Shown piece after piece: positions 16,982-26,398 of a DNA stretch of 64,000 nt. The notes under the pieces were generated by a model. It had not been told where the DNA came from, did no database searches, and saw only the letters and a program-made list of their open reading frames with translations. Position numbers and translations under genes: made by a program. Source of the DNA: DASUAS01 sp036502765 (GTDB lineage: Bacteria; Actinomycetota; Acidimicrobiia; IMCC26256; DASPTH01). Positions within the stretch are counted from its first letter, which is position 1; each line of letters opens with the position of its first letter. The DNA is taken from contig DASXXX010000031.1 in the NCBI GenBank assembly GCA_036502765.1, positions 1 to 64,000 of the forward strand. The letters run 5' to 3'.

Positions 16982-17728
16982 ATGGAGCTGACCGGGAAGC
17001 GGTTCGTCGTTGCGGGCGCGGGACGCGGCATCGGCCTCGCGGTCGCCGACGTGTTCGCAGCGGAAGGCGCCATCGTGGCGCGCGTCGACCTCGACTTCGA
17101 AGGCGAGGCGAGTGGTGTAGGGCAGTCCCAGCTCGTCTGCGACATCTCCTCGCGCGCGGCGGTGGAAGCGACGTTCGCCGTGGCCGTGGAGCAGATGGGT
17201 GGGCTCGACGGCCTCGTCAACACCGCAGGGATCGAGCGTCGCGTACCCGCGGAGGAGCTCACCGACGCCGACTGGGACGCGATGCTCGACGTGCACCTCC
17301 GCGGCACGTTCCTGACGAATCAGGTGGCCTTCCGGTACCTGTGCGAAGGCGGCGGTCGGATCGTCAACTTCGGCTCCCATGCGGGCCTGCAGCCCGCGGT
17401 GCACGCGTCGCACTACGCCGCCGCGAAGGGTGGCGTCATCGCGTGGACGCGGAGCGTGGCCCAGGAGTGGGGGCAGTACGGGATCACCGTGAACTGCGTG
17501 CTCCCGGCGATGCGAACCCCCATGTACGACGAGTACCGGGAGCGCCTCTCGGTCGACGAGTTGCGCTTGCACGACGAGCGCATGGCGCAACAGATCGCGA
17601 TCGGTGGGCGCCTCGGCGATCCCGCGACTGACCTGGCTCCCGTGCTCGTGTTCCTCGCCGGTGACGGCTCACGCTTCATCACTGGCCAACTGATCGCCGT
17701 CACCGGCGGTTTCGGCACCACACGCTGA
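16982..17728 (+). CDS. Short-chain dehydrogenase/reductase
   Basis: 248 residues, classical SDR length. Cofactor loop VVAGAGRGIGLA (alanine in place of the usual threonine before GxxxGxG), aspartate at the end of strand 2 (RVDLDFE) favouring NAD, LVNTAG in place of NNAG, and the catalytic YAAAK with the preceding serine in NFGSHAG. ATG 16982 follows GGGAG; it begins 17 bases after the ALDH stop. Probably an alcohol or hydroxyacyl dehydrogenase of the same pathway. Confidence 0.93.
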   Translation: MELTGKRFVVAGAGRGIGLAVADVFAAEGAIVARVDLDFEGEASGVGQSQLVCDISSRAAVEATFAVAVEQMGGLDGLVNTAGIERRVPAEELTDADWDAMLDVHLRGTFLTNQVAFRYLCEGGGRIVNFGSHAGLQPAVHASHYAAAKGGVIAWTRSVAQEWGQYGITVNCVLPAMRTPMYDEYRERLSVDELRLHDERMAQQIAIGGRLGDPATDLAPVLVFLAGDGSRFITGQLIAVTGGFGTTR

Positions 17729-17746
17729 CCCACAGGGAGACGTTCG

Positions 17747-18730
17747 ATGACTACTTGGTCGATGCGATTCGACATGCGCATGCCCGACTTCCTGACGGCG
17801 TCGGCCGCCGACCACTATCGGGGTGCGCTGGAGCTCGCCAGCTACGCCGACGCCCACGGCTGCACCTCGATCATGGTTTCCGAGCACCACCAGTCGGAGG
17901 ACGGGTACCTCCCCGACGCGCTCATGATGGCCATGGCGATCGCGGCGGTCACGAGCCGAGCCACGCTCGCGATCGGTGCCCTCATCCTCCCGCTACACGA
18001 TCCGATCCGTGCCGCGGAGCGCACCGCCATGGTCGACATCCTGAGCAACGGACGAGTGCTGATCATCGTCGGAAGCGGCTACGTCGCGCGCGAGTTCGCG
18101 ATGTTCGGACTCGACGTCCACGACCGTGCGCGGTTGATGGAGGAGAAGCTGCCGCTCTACCTGGCGGCGCTCTCGGGCGAGCCGTTCGAGCACCTCGGGA
18201 CGACAGCGCAGGCGACGCCCCGGTGCGTGCAGCGACCGCGCCCGACGGTTCTGCTCGGCGGGACGGCACCCGCCGTCGCCCGTCGAGCGGCCCGCCTGGC
18301 GGATGGGTTCAATCCGATCGTGGACGATCCGTCACTCGCCGAGGTGTACCGCGACGAGTGCGTCGCATTGGGCAAGGATCCGGGGATCGTCGTGGGTGGG
18401 GGAGAGGTGGCGCCCGTGCTGTTCCTGACCGACGACGTCGACGCCGAGTGGGAACGCCTCGCTCCCTACCTCCTTCACGAGGCCAACATGTACGCGTCGT
18501 GGGCCGCGGCGGCCGGGGACAACGAGCACCTGTACCGGCCGGTCGACGACATCACCGGCGTGCAGGCACTGGACATGCACCGCGTGATGACGCCGGACGA
18601 GTGCGTCGAGTACCTGCGTGCCGGCCACGACGCGAGCTTCCATCCGCTCGCCGGCGGCAATCCGGTGGCGGAAGCCGAGAAGAACCTTCGCTGCTTCGTG
18701 GAGATTGTCCTCCCCGCGGTCAGGAGTTGA
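17747..18730 (+). CDS. LLM-class flavin-dependent oxidoreductase
   Basis: 327 residues of the bacterial luciferase-like TIM-barrel family (F420- or FMN-dependent). Family features: SIMVSEHHQSEDGY near residue 45, ATLAIGALILPLHDP, AERTAMVDILSNGR, and VLLGGTAPAVARRAARLADG. It belongs to a different subgroup from the two LLM proteins at 23380 and 47862, which share a KFGLFYEMYVP opening. ATG 17747 has CAGGGAG upstream. Whether it uses F420 or FMN cannot be decided by eye. Confidence 0.9.
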   Translation: MTTWSMRFDMRMPDFLTASAADHYRGALELASYADAHGCTSIMVSEHHQSEDGYLPDALMMAMAIAAVTSRATLAIGALILPLHDPIRAAERTAMVDILSNGRVLIIVGSGYVAREFAMFGLDVHDRARLMEEKLPLYLAALSGEPFEHLGTTAQATPRCVQRPRPTVLLGGTAPAVARRAARLADGFNPIVDDPSLAEVYRDECVALGKDPGIVVGGGEVAPVLFLTDDVDAEWERLAPYLLHEANMYASWAAAAGDNEHLYRPVDDITGVQALDMHRVMTPDECVEYLRAGHDASFHPLAGGNPVAEAEKNLRCFVEIVLPAVRS

Positions 18731-18732
18731 CG

Positions 18733-19191
18733 ATGGGTCGCATGGAAGATGCCGTCGACCGGCTCGAGCTCCGCGAGCTCGTGGAGCGATACGCGCTCGG
18801 CGCCGACTCCCGCGACCGCTTGGTCTTCGGCGGAGCCTTCACCGAGGACGGTGTTCTGGCCACGTCGACAGGACGGACGTACGACGGGCGGGATGCTGTC
18901 GTCTCGACGCTCGACCACCTCGATGCGCACTACCCGCGCTCCATGCACTTCGTCGGCAACCACCAGGTTCAGCTCGACGGCGACGCGGCAACCGGGCTCG
19001 TGTACTGCCTCGCCCACCACGTGTACGCGCGTGACGGCGAGGATCGGGACACCCTGATGGTCATCCGCTACCGCGACGAATACCGCAGAACGGTCGACGG
19101 CTGGCGCATCTCCCGTCGGTCCCTGCAGATCGACTGGCAAGAAGACCGTCCTCTGGTCGTGAATCCGGGCGGGTCGGCATCCGATCGCTAA
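18733..19191 (+). CDS. SnoaL-like/NTF2-fold protein (SnoaL_4 type)
   Basis: 152 residues. N-terminal RLELRELVERYALGADSRD, FTEDGVLATSTGRTYDGRD, MHFVGNHQVQLDGD and a final YRRTVDGWRISRRSL are typical of the SnoaL_4/scytalone-dehydratase-like group, often dehydratases or ring-hydroxylating dioxygenase beta-like pockets. ATG 18733 lies two bases after the LLM stop, so the two are co-translated. The catalytic Asp/His pair seen in dehydratases is plausible (ADSRD, HH) but unproven. Confidence 0.85.
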   Translation: MGRMEDAVDRLELRELVERYALGADSRDRLVFGGAFTEDGVLATSTGRTYDGRDAVVSTLDHLDAHYPRSMHFVGNHQVQLDGDAATGLVYCLAHHVYARDGEDRDTLMVIRYRDEYRRTVDGWRISRRSLQIDWQEDRPLVVNPGGSASDR

Positions 19192-19226
19192 ACGGCAGGC
19201 GCATCGGCGAGGCGCATCTTGGCCGT

Positions 19227-19250
19227 GTGTAGTGTGAGCACTAACTACAC
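19227..19250. promoter_or_regulatory. Operator-like nested inverted repeat before P450
   Basis: GTGTAGT (19227-19233) and ACTACAC (19244-19250) form perfect 7-base arms. Nested inside, TAGTG-TGAG-CACTA (19230-19243) gives a second dyad. It lies about 40 bases before the P450 start and resembles the AGTGAGCGCTCACT palindrome at 34666-34679. Confidence 0.6.
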
Positions 19251-19287
19251 AGAGATCCCGCCCTGACGCTTGGCTGGTGGAGGAACC

Positions 19288-20520
19288 ATGGATCCTGTCG
19301 ACAGGACGGCGGGTGTCGCCGCGTTGTCGAAGAACCCGTATCCGGCGCTGGCCGAGCTCCGACACCGGGGGTCCGTGCGGGAGGGCGAGATCATGTCGCT
19401 CCTCGGCACGGACCTCCCAATGACGTCGGGCCTCAACGCGGTCACCGGCCCCGCGTTCTCCGTCTTCGGATATGACGAGGTACGAGAGGTCCTGCGCGAC
19501 GGCGCCACCTTTTCGTCGAGCGCATACGGCGACGCGATCGGACAAGTGCTCGGCCGCACCATCCTGGAGATGGACGAGCCCGAACATCGGCGCTACCGGC
19601 GCCTGATCGCTGCGGCGTTCGCACCCGCAGCCGTCGAACGATGGCGCGACGACGTGGCGGTGCCCGTCCTGGTCGAGATGCTCGACGACCTGCGCCGGTC
19701 GGGTGCTGCCGATCTGGTCGAGGTGCTCACATTCCCCTATCCGGTGCGGGTCATCGGTCGCCTCCTCGGACTGCCTGACGAGGACCGCGAGCAGTTCCAC
19801 GAGTGGGCCACGACGATCGTTGACCCGGCCGCGTTCGAGGATCCGGCCCTCGCCACGCAGCGCGAGCATGCGATGGCGGCGCTCACCGACTTCCTTCGCC
19901 GGATCATCGGGGAGCGGCGACGAGCTCCGCGCGACGACATCACCACCTTGCTCGTGACGGCAGAGGTCGACGGTGAGCGGCTCGAGGATGAGGAGATCGT
20001 GAGCTTCCTCCGGTTGCTCCTACCTGCCGGCGCCGAGACGACCTTCCGCTCGTCGGGAAACCTCCTCTTCGCGCTCCTCGCGGATCCGCAGCAACAGGCG
20101 ATCGTCCGTGCCGATACGCATCGCACTGTGAACGCCATCGAGGAGGCGCTCCGATGGGAGCCGCCAATCATGTCGATCGGCCGGGTCACGACCCGCGACG
20201 TCCGGCTCGGACCGTGCGAGCTCCCGACCGGTGCCGCGGTGCACGTCTCGCTGGCGGCGGCGAACCACGACGACTCCGTGTTCGCCGATCCGGAAACCTA
20301 CGACCTGGAGCGAGCCTCGCGACCGCACGTGTCGTTCGCCGGTGGACCGCACACATGCGTCGGCATCCACCTCGCGCGCATGGAGATGACCGCGATGCTC
20401 GGCGAGATCTTCGACGCCCTGCCCGGTCTCCGGTACGCGGAACCGGGAGGCGACGGGTCTCACGTCGACGGGCTCGGCTTCCGTGCGCCGACCGCGCTCG
20501 GGGTCGTGTGGGACCAATGA
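19288..20520 (+). CDS. Cytochrome P450
   Basis: 410 residues. I-helix LPAGAETTFR, K-helix EEALR, heme loop FAGGPHTCVG with the axial cysteine at residue 357. The heme loop has Ala where most bacterial P450s have Gly after Phe. ATG 19288 has GGAGG four bases upstream; TTG 19270 in frame is less likely. It heads an operon-like run with a DapB-like oxidoreductase and an acyl-CoA ligase, with gaps of 13 and 2 bases. Confidence 0.95.
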   Translation: MDPVDRTAGVAALSKNPYPALAELRHRGSVREGEIMSLLGTDLPMTSGLNAVTGPAFSVFGYDEVREVLRDGATFSSSAYGDAIGQVLGRTILEMDEPEHRRYRRLIAAAFAPAAVERWRDDVAVPVLVEMLDDLRRSGAADLVEVLTFPYPVRVIGRLLGLPDEDREQFHEWATTIVDPAAFEDPALATQREHAMAALTDFLRRIIGERRRAPRDDITTLLVTAEVDGERLEDEEIVSFLRLLLPAGAETTFRSSGNLLFALLADPQQQAIVRADTHRTVNAIEEALRWEPPIMSIGRVTTRDVRLGPCELPTGAAVHVSLAAANHDDSVFADPETYDLERASRPHVSFAGGPHTCVGIHLARMEMTAMLGEIFDALPGLRYAEPGGDGSHVDGLGFRAPTALGVVWDQ

Positions 20521-20533
20521 ACGAGGAGAGCAG

Positions 20534-21622
20534 ATGACATACAAGGTGATCCAGTGGGCGACGGGCAACGTCGGACGCCACGCGCTGCGCGGCATCATCG
20601 AACGTCCCGACTTCGACCTCGTCGGTGTCTTCAGCTACGACCCCGCGAAGATCGGGCGCGATGCGGGCGAGCTCGTCGATCGGCCACCGACCGGGATCAC
20701 GGTCACGAACGACAAGGACGCGATTGCCGCACTCGACGCCGACTGCGTGTCGTACAACGCGTTGGGTACGACGCTTGACACGCTCGATCCCGCGGTCGAC
20801 GACATCGCGATGCTCCTCGCGTCGGGCAAGAACGTCGTCACCAGCGCGGTGGACCACTTCCTCTACCCGAAGGCGAAGGCCTCATCGTGGGACACGGAGG
20901 CGCTCCTCGCTCGACTCGAGGAGGCGTGCGCCGGCGGTGGCACGAGCATGTATCAGGCGGGTGCGACGCCAGGGTTCGCGCTCGACCTCTGGCCCATCAC
21001 CATGACCCGCATCGCGCAGCGGATCGACAGGGTCACGCTGACAGAGATCGTCGACCTCTCGACCTACGACTCGGTCAGCGTGCTCCACGGGTTCATGGGC
21101 TTCGGCCGTCCTGCCGAGCCGCTGGCGCCATTCTTCACAATGATGCAGGACGTCGAGAACTCGGCGTACTACCCGGCGATCTGCATGGTGTGCGACGCGC
21201 TGGGGGCCGACATCGACCGCGTAACGTTCGACCACGAGTTCGCGCTCACCGAGGTGCCGTACGAGAGCGCGTCCGGTCGCTTCGAGGTCGGCACCGTGTC
21301 GGCTGCCCGCGCCGGCTACACGGCCTGGTCGGGTGAGCGTGCCGTCTTCGAGCTGCGCTTCGTCTGGCGCAACACCGACGATGTCGCGCCGGAGTGGCCG
21401 ACCGGTGACGGCCGGTGGATCCTCGACGTGCAAGGCGAGCCGCGGATCCAAACCGAGGTGCAGGTGACGACCACGTACGACTCCACCCGGGCGACCTCGA
21501 TCATGACCGCTCAGGCACCGATCAACGCCATCCCGTCCGTGTGCGCCGCCCGCCCCGGCGTGCTCACGCACCTAGATCTGCCGGTCTTCGGCGGCGGCTA
21601 CACGACTGCGGCAGGCACGTAG
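20534..21622 (+). CDS. DapB-like NAD(P)-dependent oxidoreductase (paralog 1 of 3)
   Basis: 362 residues. The N-terminal Rossmann domain opens VIQWATGNVGRHALR, the dinucleotide-binding loop of the dihydrodipicolinate-reductase-like/2,4-diaminopentanoate-dehydrogenase-like family. The C-terminal domain ends INAIPSVCAARPG ... LDLPVFGGGY, a signature shared with the proteins at 24474 and 27343. Family members are often annotated as amine dehydrogenases or dihydrodipicolinate reductases, but the location beside P450, acyl-CoA ligase and LLM genes argues for a catabolic ketone or alcohol oxidoreductase. It is more diverged than the other two. Confidence 0.85.
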   Translation: MTYKVIQWATGNVGRHALRGIIERPDFDLVGVFSYDPAKIGRDAGELVDRPPTGITVTNDKDAIAALDADCVSYNALGTTLDTLDPAVDDIAMLLASGKNVVTSAVDHFLYPKAKASSWDTEALLARLEEACAGGGTSMYQAGATPGFALDLWPITMTRIAQRIDRVTLTEIVDLSTYDSVSVLHGFMGFGRPAEPLAPFFTMMQDVENSAYYPAICMVCDALGADIDRVTFDHEFALTEVPYESASGRFEVGTVSAARAGYTAWSGERAVFELRFVWRNTDDVAPEWPTGDGRWILDVQGEPRIQTEVQVTTTYDSTRATSIMTAQAPINAIPSVCAARPGVLTHLDLPVFGGGYTTAAGT

Positions 21623-21624
21623 GC

Positions 21625-23307
21625 ATGCCGTCGCCGATCGCCGTCGACGCCCGGTTCGCGCAGCTGCTCGCTGCTGACGAGGCGCTGACTGCGCGTGGCG
21701 CGCCCTTCGAGATCGTCGTCGAGGACGTCCTGGGTCAGGCCATGCCGGTGTTTGGGCAACGTCCGCACTCGCTGCGCGACATGCTGGTCGACGCTGCCGT
21801 GAAGTTCGGTGACCGCGACCTGTACGTCTGGTCCGACGGGCGGCGCTCGACCTTCGCAAGCATCGTGCAGGAGGTCGCCGACGTCGCGGTTGGTCTGCGC
21901 GACGAGTTCGGCATCGGCAGGGGCGACCGGGTCGCGGTGTGCGCCGCGAACTGTCCCGAGTGGCTCCTCACGTTCTGGGCGTGCGCAGCACTCGACGCCG
22001 TGGTCGTGGCGATGAACGGCTGGTGGACAAGCGGCGAGATGCGCAACGCGCTCGAGCTCACCCGCCCCACGCTCCTCATCATGGACGAGAAGCGTCACGC
22101 GCGACTCGATGGGAGCGACGTCGGCATCCGCACGATCGTGATCGAGCGCGAGTGGGACGCCGTGCCGACGACGGGTGAGCCGCTGCCCGACGGAGAGATC
22201 GACGAAGACGACCCCTTCGAGCTCATCTTCACGAGCGGTACCACCGGCCGACCGAAGGCCGCCGTGCTCTCACACCGTTCGGTCGTCTCGTACCTCATGG
22301 TGCAGGGATACGTCGGCGCTCGGGGCGGCTACCTCGCCGGTCTCACCGCGAGCGGTGCATCGCCGCCCACTCGCCTTGCGACGTTCCCGATGTTCCACGT
22401 GTCGGGCTTGTCGACCGCCGTGGGCTGTGTCATGAGCGGAGCGACGAGCGTCTGGCCGCTCGGGCGGTTCGACGCGGGTGAGGTGATCGAGTTGACCAAG
22501 CAGGAAGGCATCAACGTCTGGGGCGGTGGCACCACCCACGTCGTGCGACTCCTCGACCATCCCGATCTCACCACCGTCGACCCGCACCAACTCGTGACCG
22601 TCGGCGTCGGCGGGTCGGCGACTCCGCCCGCCGTCATCGACCGCATCGAGGAGACGTTCCCCCATCTGATGGGCACGACGTCGAGCGGGTACGGATCGAC
22701 GGAGACGGGAATGCTCAGCCAGGCGTCGAACTGGATGTTGCGCATGGCGTCCGACGCGGTCGGGCCGCCGCTCCCGACGGTGTCGATCCGCATCACCGAC
22801 GAGAATGGCAATGAACTCGCCGAGGGGGAGTCGGGTCACATCGAGGCGCGCAGCTGGCAGTCCATGATCGGCTACTGGGAGAACCCGGCGGCCAACGCCG
22901 AGACCATCCTGCCGGGCCGCTGGATCCGGACCGGCGATTTCGGTCGCCTGGAAGAAGGCGTCCTCTACATCGCGACGCGACTCCGTGACCTCATCATCCG
23001 CGGCGGCGAGAACATCTATCCGTTCGAGATCGAACACCGGCTCGACGAGCACCCGAACGTGCTCGAAGCCGCGGTCCTCGGCTTCGAGAGCGACCTCTAC
23101 GGGCAGGAGGTCGAGGCAGTCGTGGTCCTCTCCGAAGGGGCCGTGGTCGACGAGGCCGAACTGCAACGCTTCTGCGCGACGGCGCTCGCCTCGTACAAGG
23201 TTCCCGCACGGATCACGGTCCGCACCGAGCCCTTCCCGCGCACCGCGTCGGGGAAGGTCATGAAGCACGTCCTTGCCGGGGCAGAGAACACGTTCGTCGA
23301 GGAATGA
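21625..23307 (+). CDS. Acyl-CoA ligase (AMP-binding, ANL superfamily)
   Basis: 560 residues. P-loop FTSGTTGRPKA at 202-212, then GYGSTETGML, TGDFGRLE, LIIRGGENIYPFEIE and the C-terminal PRTASGKVMKH with the catalytic lysine. The N-terminal 50 residues before SLRDMLVDAAVKFGDRD are longer than usual and could bind or shield substrate. ATG 21625 starts two bases after the DapB-like stop. Likely activates a medium to long or polycyclic carboxylate. Confidence 0.95.
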   Translation: MPSPIAVDARFAQLLAADEALTARGAPFEIVVEDVLGQAMPVFGQRPHSLRDMLVDAAVKFGDRDLYVWSDGRRSTFASIVQEVADVAVGLRDEFGIGRGDRVAVCAANCPEWLLTFWACAALDAVVVAMNGWWTSGEMRNALELTRPTLLIMDEKRHARLDGSDVGIRTIVIEREWDAVPTTGEPLPDGEIDEDDPFELIFTSGTTGRPKAAVLSHRSVVSYLMVQGYVGARGGYLAGLTASGASPPTRLATFPMFHVSGLSTAVGCVMSGATSVWPLGRFDAGEVIELTKQEGINVWGGGTTHVVRLLDHPDLTTVDPHQLVTVGVGGSATPPAVIDRIEETFPHLMGTTSSGYGSTETGMLSQASNWMLRMASDAVGPPLPTVSIRITDENGNELAEGESGHIEARSWQSMIGYWENPAANAETILPGRWIRTGDFGRLEEGVLYIATRLRDLIIRGGENIYPFEIEHRLDEHPNVLEAAVLGFESDLYGQEVEAVVVLSEGAVVDEAELQRFCATALASYKVPARITVRTEPFPRTASGKVMKHVLAGAENTFVEE

Positions 23308-23315
23308 CCGCCAAC

Positions 23316-23343
23316 TTGTAAGCAAGTACCCACTGGCTATCAT
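23316..23343 (+). promoter_or_regulatory. Promoter with embedded operator-like element
   Basis: TTGTAA (23316-23321) and TATCAT (23338-23343) with a 16-base spacer form a good promoter for the LLM gene. The spacer holds GCAAGTACCCACTGG. GTAAGCAAGT followed four bases later by ACTG is repeated almost exactly at 30121-30138, upstream of another gene of the island. Confidence 0.65.
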
Positions 23344-23379
23344 GTGCCGAAACAGGGTGGCCGCGAGGGGGACGAGCCA

Positions 23380-24477
23380 GTGAAATTCGGTCTGTTCTAC
23401 GAGATGTACGTGCCGTTGGAGGACCTCTCGCAGGAGCGGGTCATCATCCGTCAGACGGTCGACCAGATCGTGCATGCCGATCGCAACGGGTGGGACCAGG
23501 TGTGGCTCACCGAGCACCACTTCCTCGGTGGTTTCTCGCACATGTCCGCTCCCGAGATCGTCTTCGGTGCCGCCGCCGTGCAGACCGAGCACATCCGCTT
23601 CGGGTTCGGGCTCGCGCTCACGCCGCCCACGTACAACCACCCGGTGCGGATCGCCGAACGCGCCGCCATGCTCGACTGCCTCAGCAACGGCCGGGTCGAC
23701 CTCGGATCAGGTCGGTCGACGACACCGCGGGAGCTCTACGGGTTCGGCCTCGACCCCGAGGACTCACGCGCGCAGTGGCTCGAAGGCCTCGAACACGTCG
23801 CGCACCTGTTGGCAGAGGAGGACGTCGAGCTCGACGGCGAGTTCGTGAAAATGCCGCCCCGCACGGTGTACCCGCGCCCCGTGCAACAGCCGCACCCGCC
23901 ACTGTGGGTCGGCGGTGTCGGACCGGGCAACGCCGAACGCGCCGCCAAGCGCGGACTCGGCATGCTGTTCTTCGCGCTCAAGGCCGAACCCGAGGCGCTG
24001 CGCGAGTCGATCCAGGCGTACCGCGACAACATCGGGAACGCCGAGCCGTTCGTGCCGGGTGGCGTCAACAACCAAACCGCCGGATTCGTCAACGGGCTCT
24101 GCGGGCCCGATCGCGACGAGGTCCGTCAGCTCGCGGCGATGAAGACGGTGGAGCACACCTACCACGGCAACATCCACATGCTCACCGGTTGGCCGGAGGA
24201 GGGTCCGCCCCCGAGCTACGCGCACGTCACTGGTGGCGACACACAGATGTTCTACGACGCCATCCGGGCCGATCCCCAGGCGGTGGCCGACTCACTTCTC
24301 GAAGGTGGCTTCGTCATGGCGGGCACACCTGCGGACTGCAAGCCGGTGCTCGACGCGTTCCACGAAGCCGGAGTCGACCAGGTGATCATCCACATGCAGA
24401 TGGGCAACGTGCCGCACGAGCGGATCATGGAGTCGATCGAGCTGATCGGCCAGGAGCTGATCCCGCTGTACAAGTGA
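23380..24477 (+). CDS. LLM-class flavin-dependent oxidoreductase
   Basis: 365 residues from GTG 23380, selected because GAGGGGG lies upstream and the paralog at 47862-48980 starts at the same residue (KFGLFYEMYVP). Luciferase-like features: VWLTEHHFL, FGFGLALTPP, LSNGRVDLGSGRSTTP, PPLWVGGVGPGNAERAA. The two paralogs are alike along their length. Start of a run with a DapB-like enzyme (4-base overlap), SDR, cyclase, another DapB-like enzyme and a hotdog protein. A monooxygenase or F420/FMN dehydrogenase role is expected. Confidence 0.93.
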   Translation: MKFGLFYEMYVPLEDLSQERVIIRQTVDQIVHADRNGWDQVWLTEHHFLGGFSHMSAPEIVFGAAAVQTEHIRFGFGLALTPPTYNHPVRIAERAAMLDCLSNGRVDLGSGRSTTPRELYGFGLDPEDSRAQWLEGLEHVAHLLAEEDVELDGEFVKMPPRTVYPRPVQQPHPPLWVGGVGPGNAERAAKRGLGMLFFALKAEPEALRESIQAYRDNIGNAEPFVPGGVNNQTAGFVNGLCGPDRDEVRQLAAMKTVEHTYHGNIHMLTGWPEEGPPPSYAHVTGGDTQMFYDAIRADPQAVADSLLEGGFVMAGTPADCKPVLDAFHEAGVDQVIIHMQMGNVPHERIMESIELIGQELIPLYK

Positions 24478-25541
24478 GCCGTCCGGTGACCTACCGCGTG
24501 ATCCAGTGGGGGACCGGGAACGTCGGGCGCCACGCCGTCCGCGCGATCCTCGGCCGCCCGAACCTCGAGCTCGTGGGCCTTCGGGTCTACAACCCCGAGA
24601 AGGTGGGCGTGGACGCGGGCGCGATTGTCGGGTCGCCGGCGACGGGCGTCGTCGCCACCGACGACGTCGACTCGATCCTCGCGCTCGATGCAGATTGCGT
24701 GAACTACTCGGCGCTCGGCGCGACCGAGGACGCTCGTGGTGGAGTGATCGACGATCTCGAGCGACTGCTGCGCGCGGGCTTCAACGTGACGTCGAGCGCG
24801 CCCGAGTCGTTGGTCTACCCGAAGGCCGCGCCTCGTGAAGTCGTGGAGCGCCTCGAACGCGCCTGCGCCGACGGTCAGAGCTCGCTGTTCGTCTCCGGTG
24901 TGAACCCCGGGTTCACGATGGACGTGTGGCCCATCACCATGACGCGCCTCTCGCGCGAGATCGACAGCATCCGGGTCACGGAGGTGCTCGACATGGTCGA
25001 GTACACCTCGGCGAGCGCGATGTACTTCATGGGCTTCGGCCAGTCGCCCGACGCACCCGCGCCACTCGACACGATGCACTCCACCCCCGAGACCAGTCCG
25101 TTCTACGCCTCCCTCGTGATGACCGCCGACGCGATCGGCTTCGAGCTCGAGGACTACCGCTACGAGCGTGAGGTCGGACTCGCGAAGGAGAAGTTCGAGG
25201 TCAAGGCAGGCACCATCGAGCGCGGCACCATCGCGGTCGTGAAGATGGGTGTGTACGGCATCGCCCGCGGTCGCGACGTGCTGATCAACGAGTGGGTGTG
25301 GCGCATCAGCGACGACGTCCGCGCCGACTGGGGGATCGGCGAGCAGTGGACGATGCAGATCGAGGGTGACCCGAGCATGACGCTGTCGATGGAGCCCCGG
25401 ACCCGGCTCGACTCGGGCCGGGTCGTCTCGCTGACCGTGGCCACCGCGATCGTGAACGCCATCCCGAGCGTCTGCGACGCGGCACCGGGACTGCGCTCGC
25501 CGTTGGATCTTCCGCTCTGGGGCGGCGGGTACCTCTCATGA
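24474..25541 (+). CDS. DapB-like NAD(P)-dependent oxidoreductase (paralog 2 of 3)
   Basis: 355 residues. VIQWGTGNVGRHAVR cofactor loop, VSGVNPGFTMDVWPITMTR central motif, and C-terminal NAIPSVCDAAPG ... LDLPLWGGGY. GTG 24474 overlaps the LLM stop (GTGA); GTG 24486, which aligns with the first residues of the paralogs, is equally possible. It shares YTSASAM, MGFGQSPDAP and FELEDxRY motifs with the protein at 27343. Together with the LLM partner it may form a two-step redox unit. Confidence 0.85.
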   Translation: MSRPVTYRVIQWGTGNVGRHAVRAILGRPNLELVGLRVYNPEKVGVDAGAIVGSPATGVVATDDVDSILALDADCVNYSALGATEDARGGVIDDLERLLRAGFNVTSSAPESLVYPKAAPREVVERLERACADGQSSLFVSGVNPGFTMDVWPITMTRLSREIDSIRVTEVLDMVEYTSASAMYFMGFGQSPDAPAPLDTMHSTPETSPFYASLVMTADAIGFELEDYRYEREVGLAKEKFEVKAGTIERGTIAVVKMGVYGIARGRDVLINEWVWRISDDVRADWGIGEQWTMQIEGDPSMTLSMEPRTRLDSGRVVSLTVATAIVNAIPSVCDAAPGLRSPLDLPLWGGGYLS

Positions 25542-25560
25542 CCGAGAAGGCACGCGTCCA

Positions 25561-26376
25561 GTGAGGTTCCGTGAGGACGGCCGTGGTCTCGTCGAGGGCA
25601 AGGTCGCGATCGTGTCCGGCGTCGGGACCGGCCTCGGCCGTTCGATCGCGACGACGTTGGCCGACGAGGGCGCACGTCTCGTGCTCGCGGCGCGAAATCG
25701 GGCCCGCATCGAGGAGATCGCTGCCGAGATCGCGGACGCGGGCGGGAGTGCGATCGCGGTTCCGACCGACGTGTCCGTTGCCGATGAGTGCACCCGATTG
25801 GTGGACCGCGCGGTCGACGAGTTCGGCCGCCTCGACATCGTCGTCAACAACGGACACCACCAGGGCGACTTCACCGAGCTCGCGGACTCGAAGATCGACG
25901 ACTGGGAGAGCGTGTTCGCGGTCAACCTCTACGGGCCGATGCGCATCATCCAGGCGGCGATCCCGCTCATGCGTGCCCAGGGTGACGGCAAGATCGTGAA
26001 CGTCAACTCCGGTGCCGTCATCAGCAGCAAGCCCACGCTCGGTGCGTACTCGGCGTCGAAGGCCGGCTTGGCGAGCGTCACGAAGACCCTCGCCCTCGAG
26101 CTCGGACGCTCGGGCATCCGGGTCAACGGCATCTACGTGAGCTCGATGGTCGGCGACAACGTCGTGGAGTGGGGCACCAGCGTGGCCGAGGCCGAAGGCA
26201 CCACGTTCGACGAATGGCTCGCCCGCAAGAGCGAAGCCGAGTTCGCCACCGGCACGATGCCGCGACCGGACGAGGTCGCCGGTGTCGCGCTCTTCCTGGC
26301 GTCGGACATGTCATGCACCGTCACCGGCCAGCTGCTCAGCGCCAACAACGGGCAGTGGGTCGAAGGCAATCAGTGA
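25561..26376 (+). CDS. Short-chain dehydrogenase/reductase
   Basis: 271 residues from GTG 25561. Cofactor loop VSGVGTGLGRS departs from TGxxxGxG (Ser for Thr), VNNGHHQ replaces NNAG, and the catalytic motif is YSASKAG with the serine in NVNSGAV. Arginine in AARNRAR after strand 2 suggests NADP. The altered NNAG loop is unusual and may reshape the active-site support. Located between a DapB-like gene and a cyclase-family gene. Confidence 0.92.
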   Translation: MRFREDGRGLVEGKVAIVSGVGTGLGRSIATTLADEGARLVLAARNRARIEEIAAEIADAGGSAIAVPTDVSVADECTRLVDRAVDEFGRLDIVVNNGHHQGDFTELADSKIDDWESVFAVNLYGPMRIIQAAIPLMRAQGDGKIVNVNSGAVISSKPTLGAYSASKAGLASVTKTLALELGRSGIRVNGIYVSSMVGDNVVEWGTSVAEAEGTTFDEWLARKSEAEFATGTMPRPDEVAGVALFLASDMSCTVTGQLLSANNGQWVEGNQ

Positions 26377-26398
26377 CCAGACACGAGGAGATCGAGCG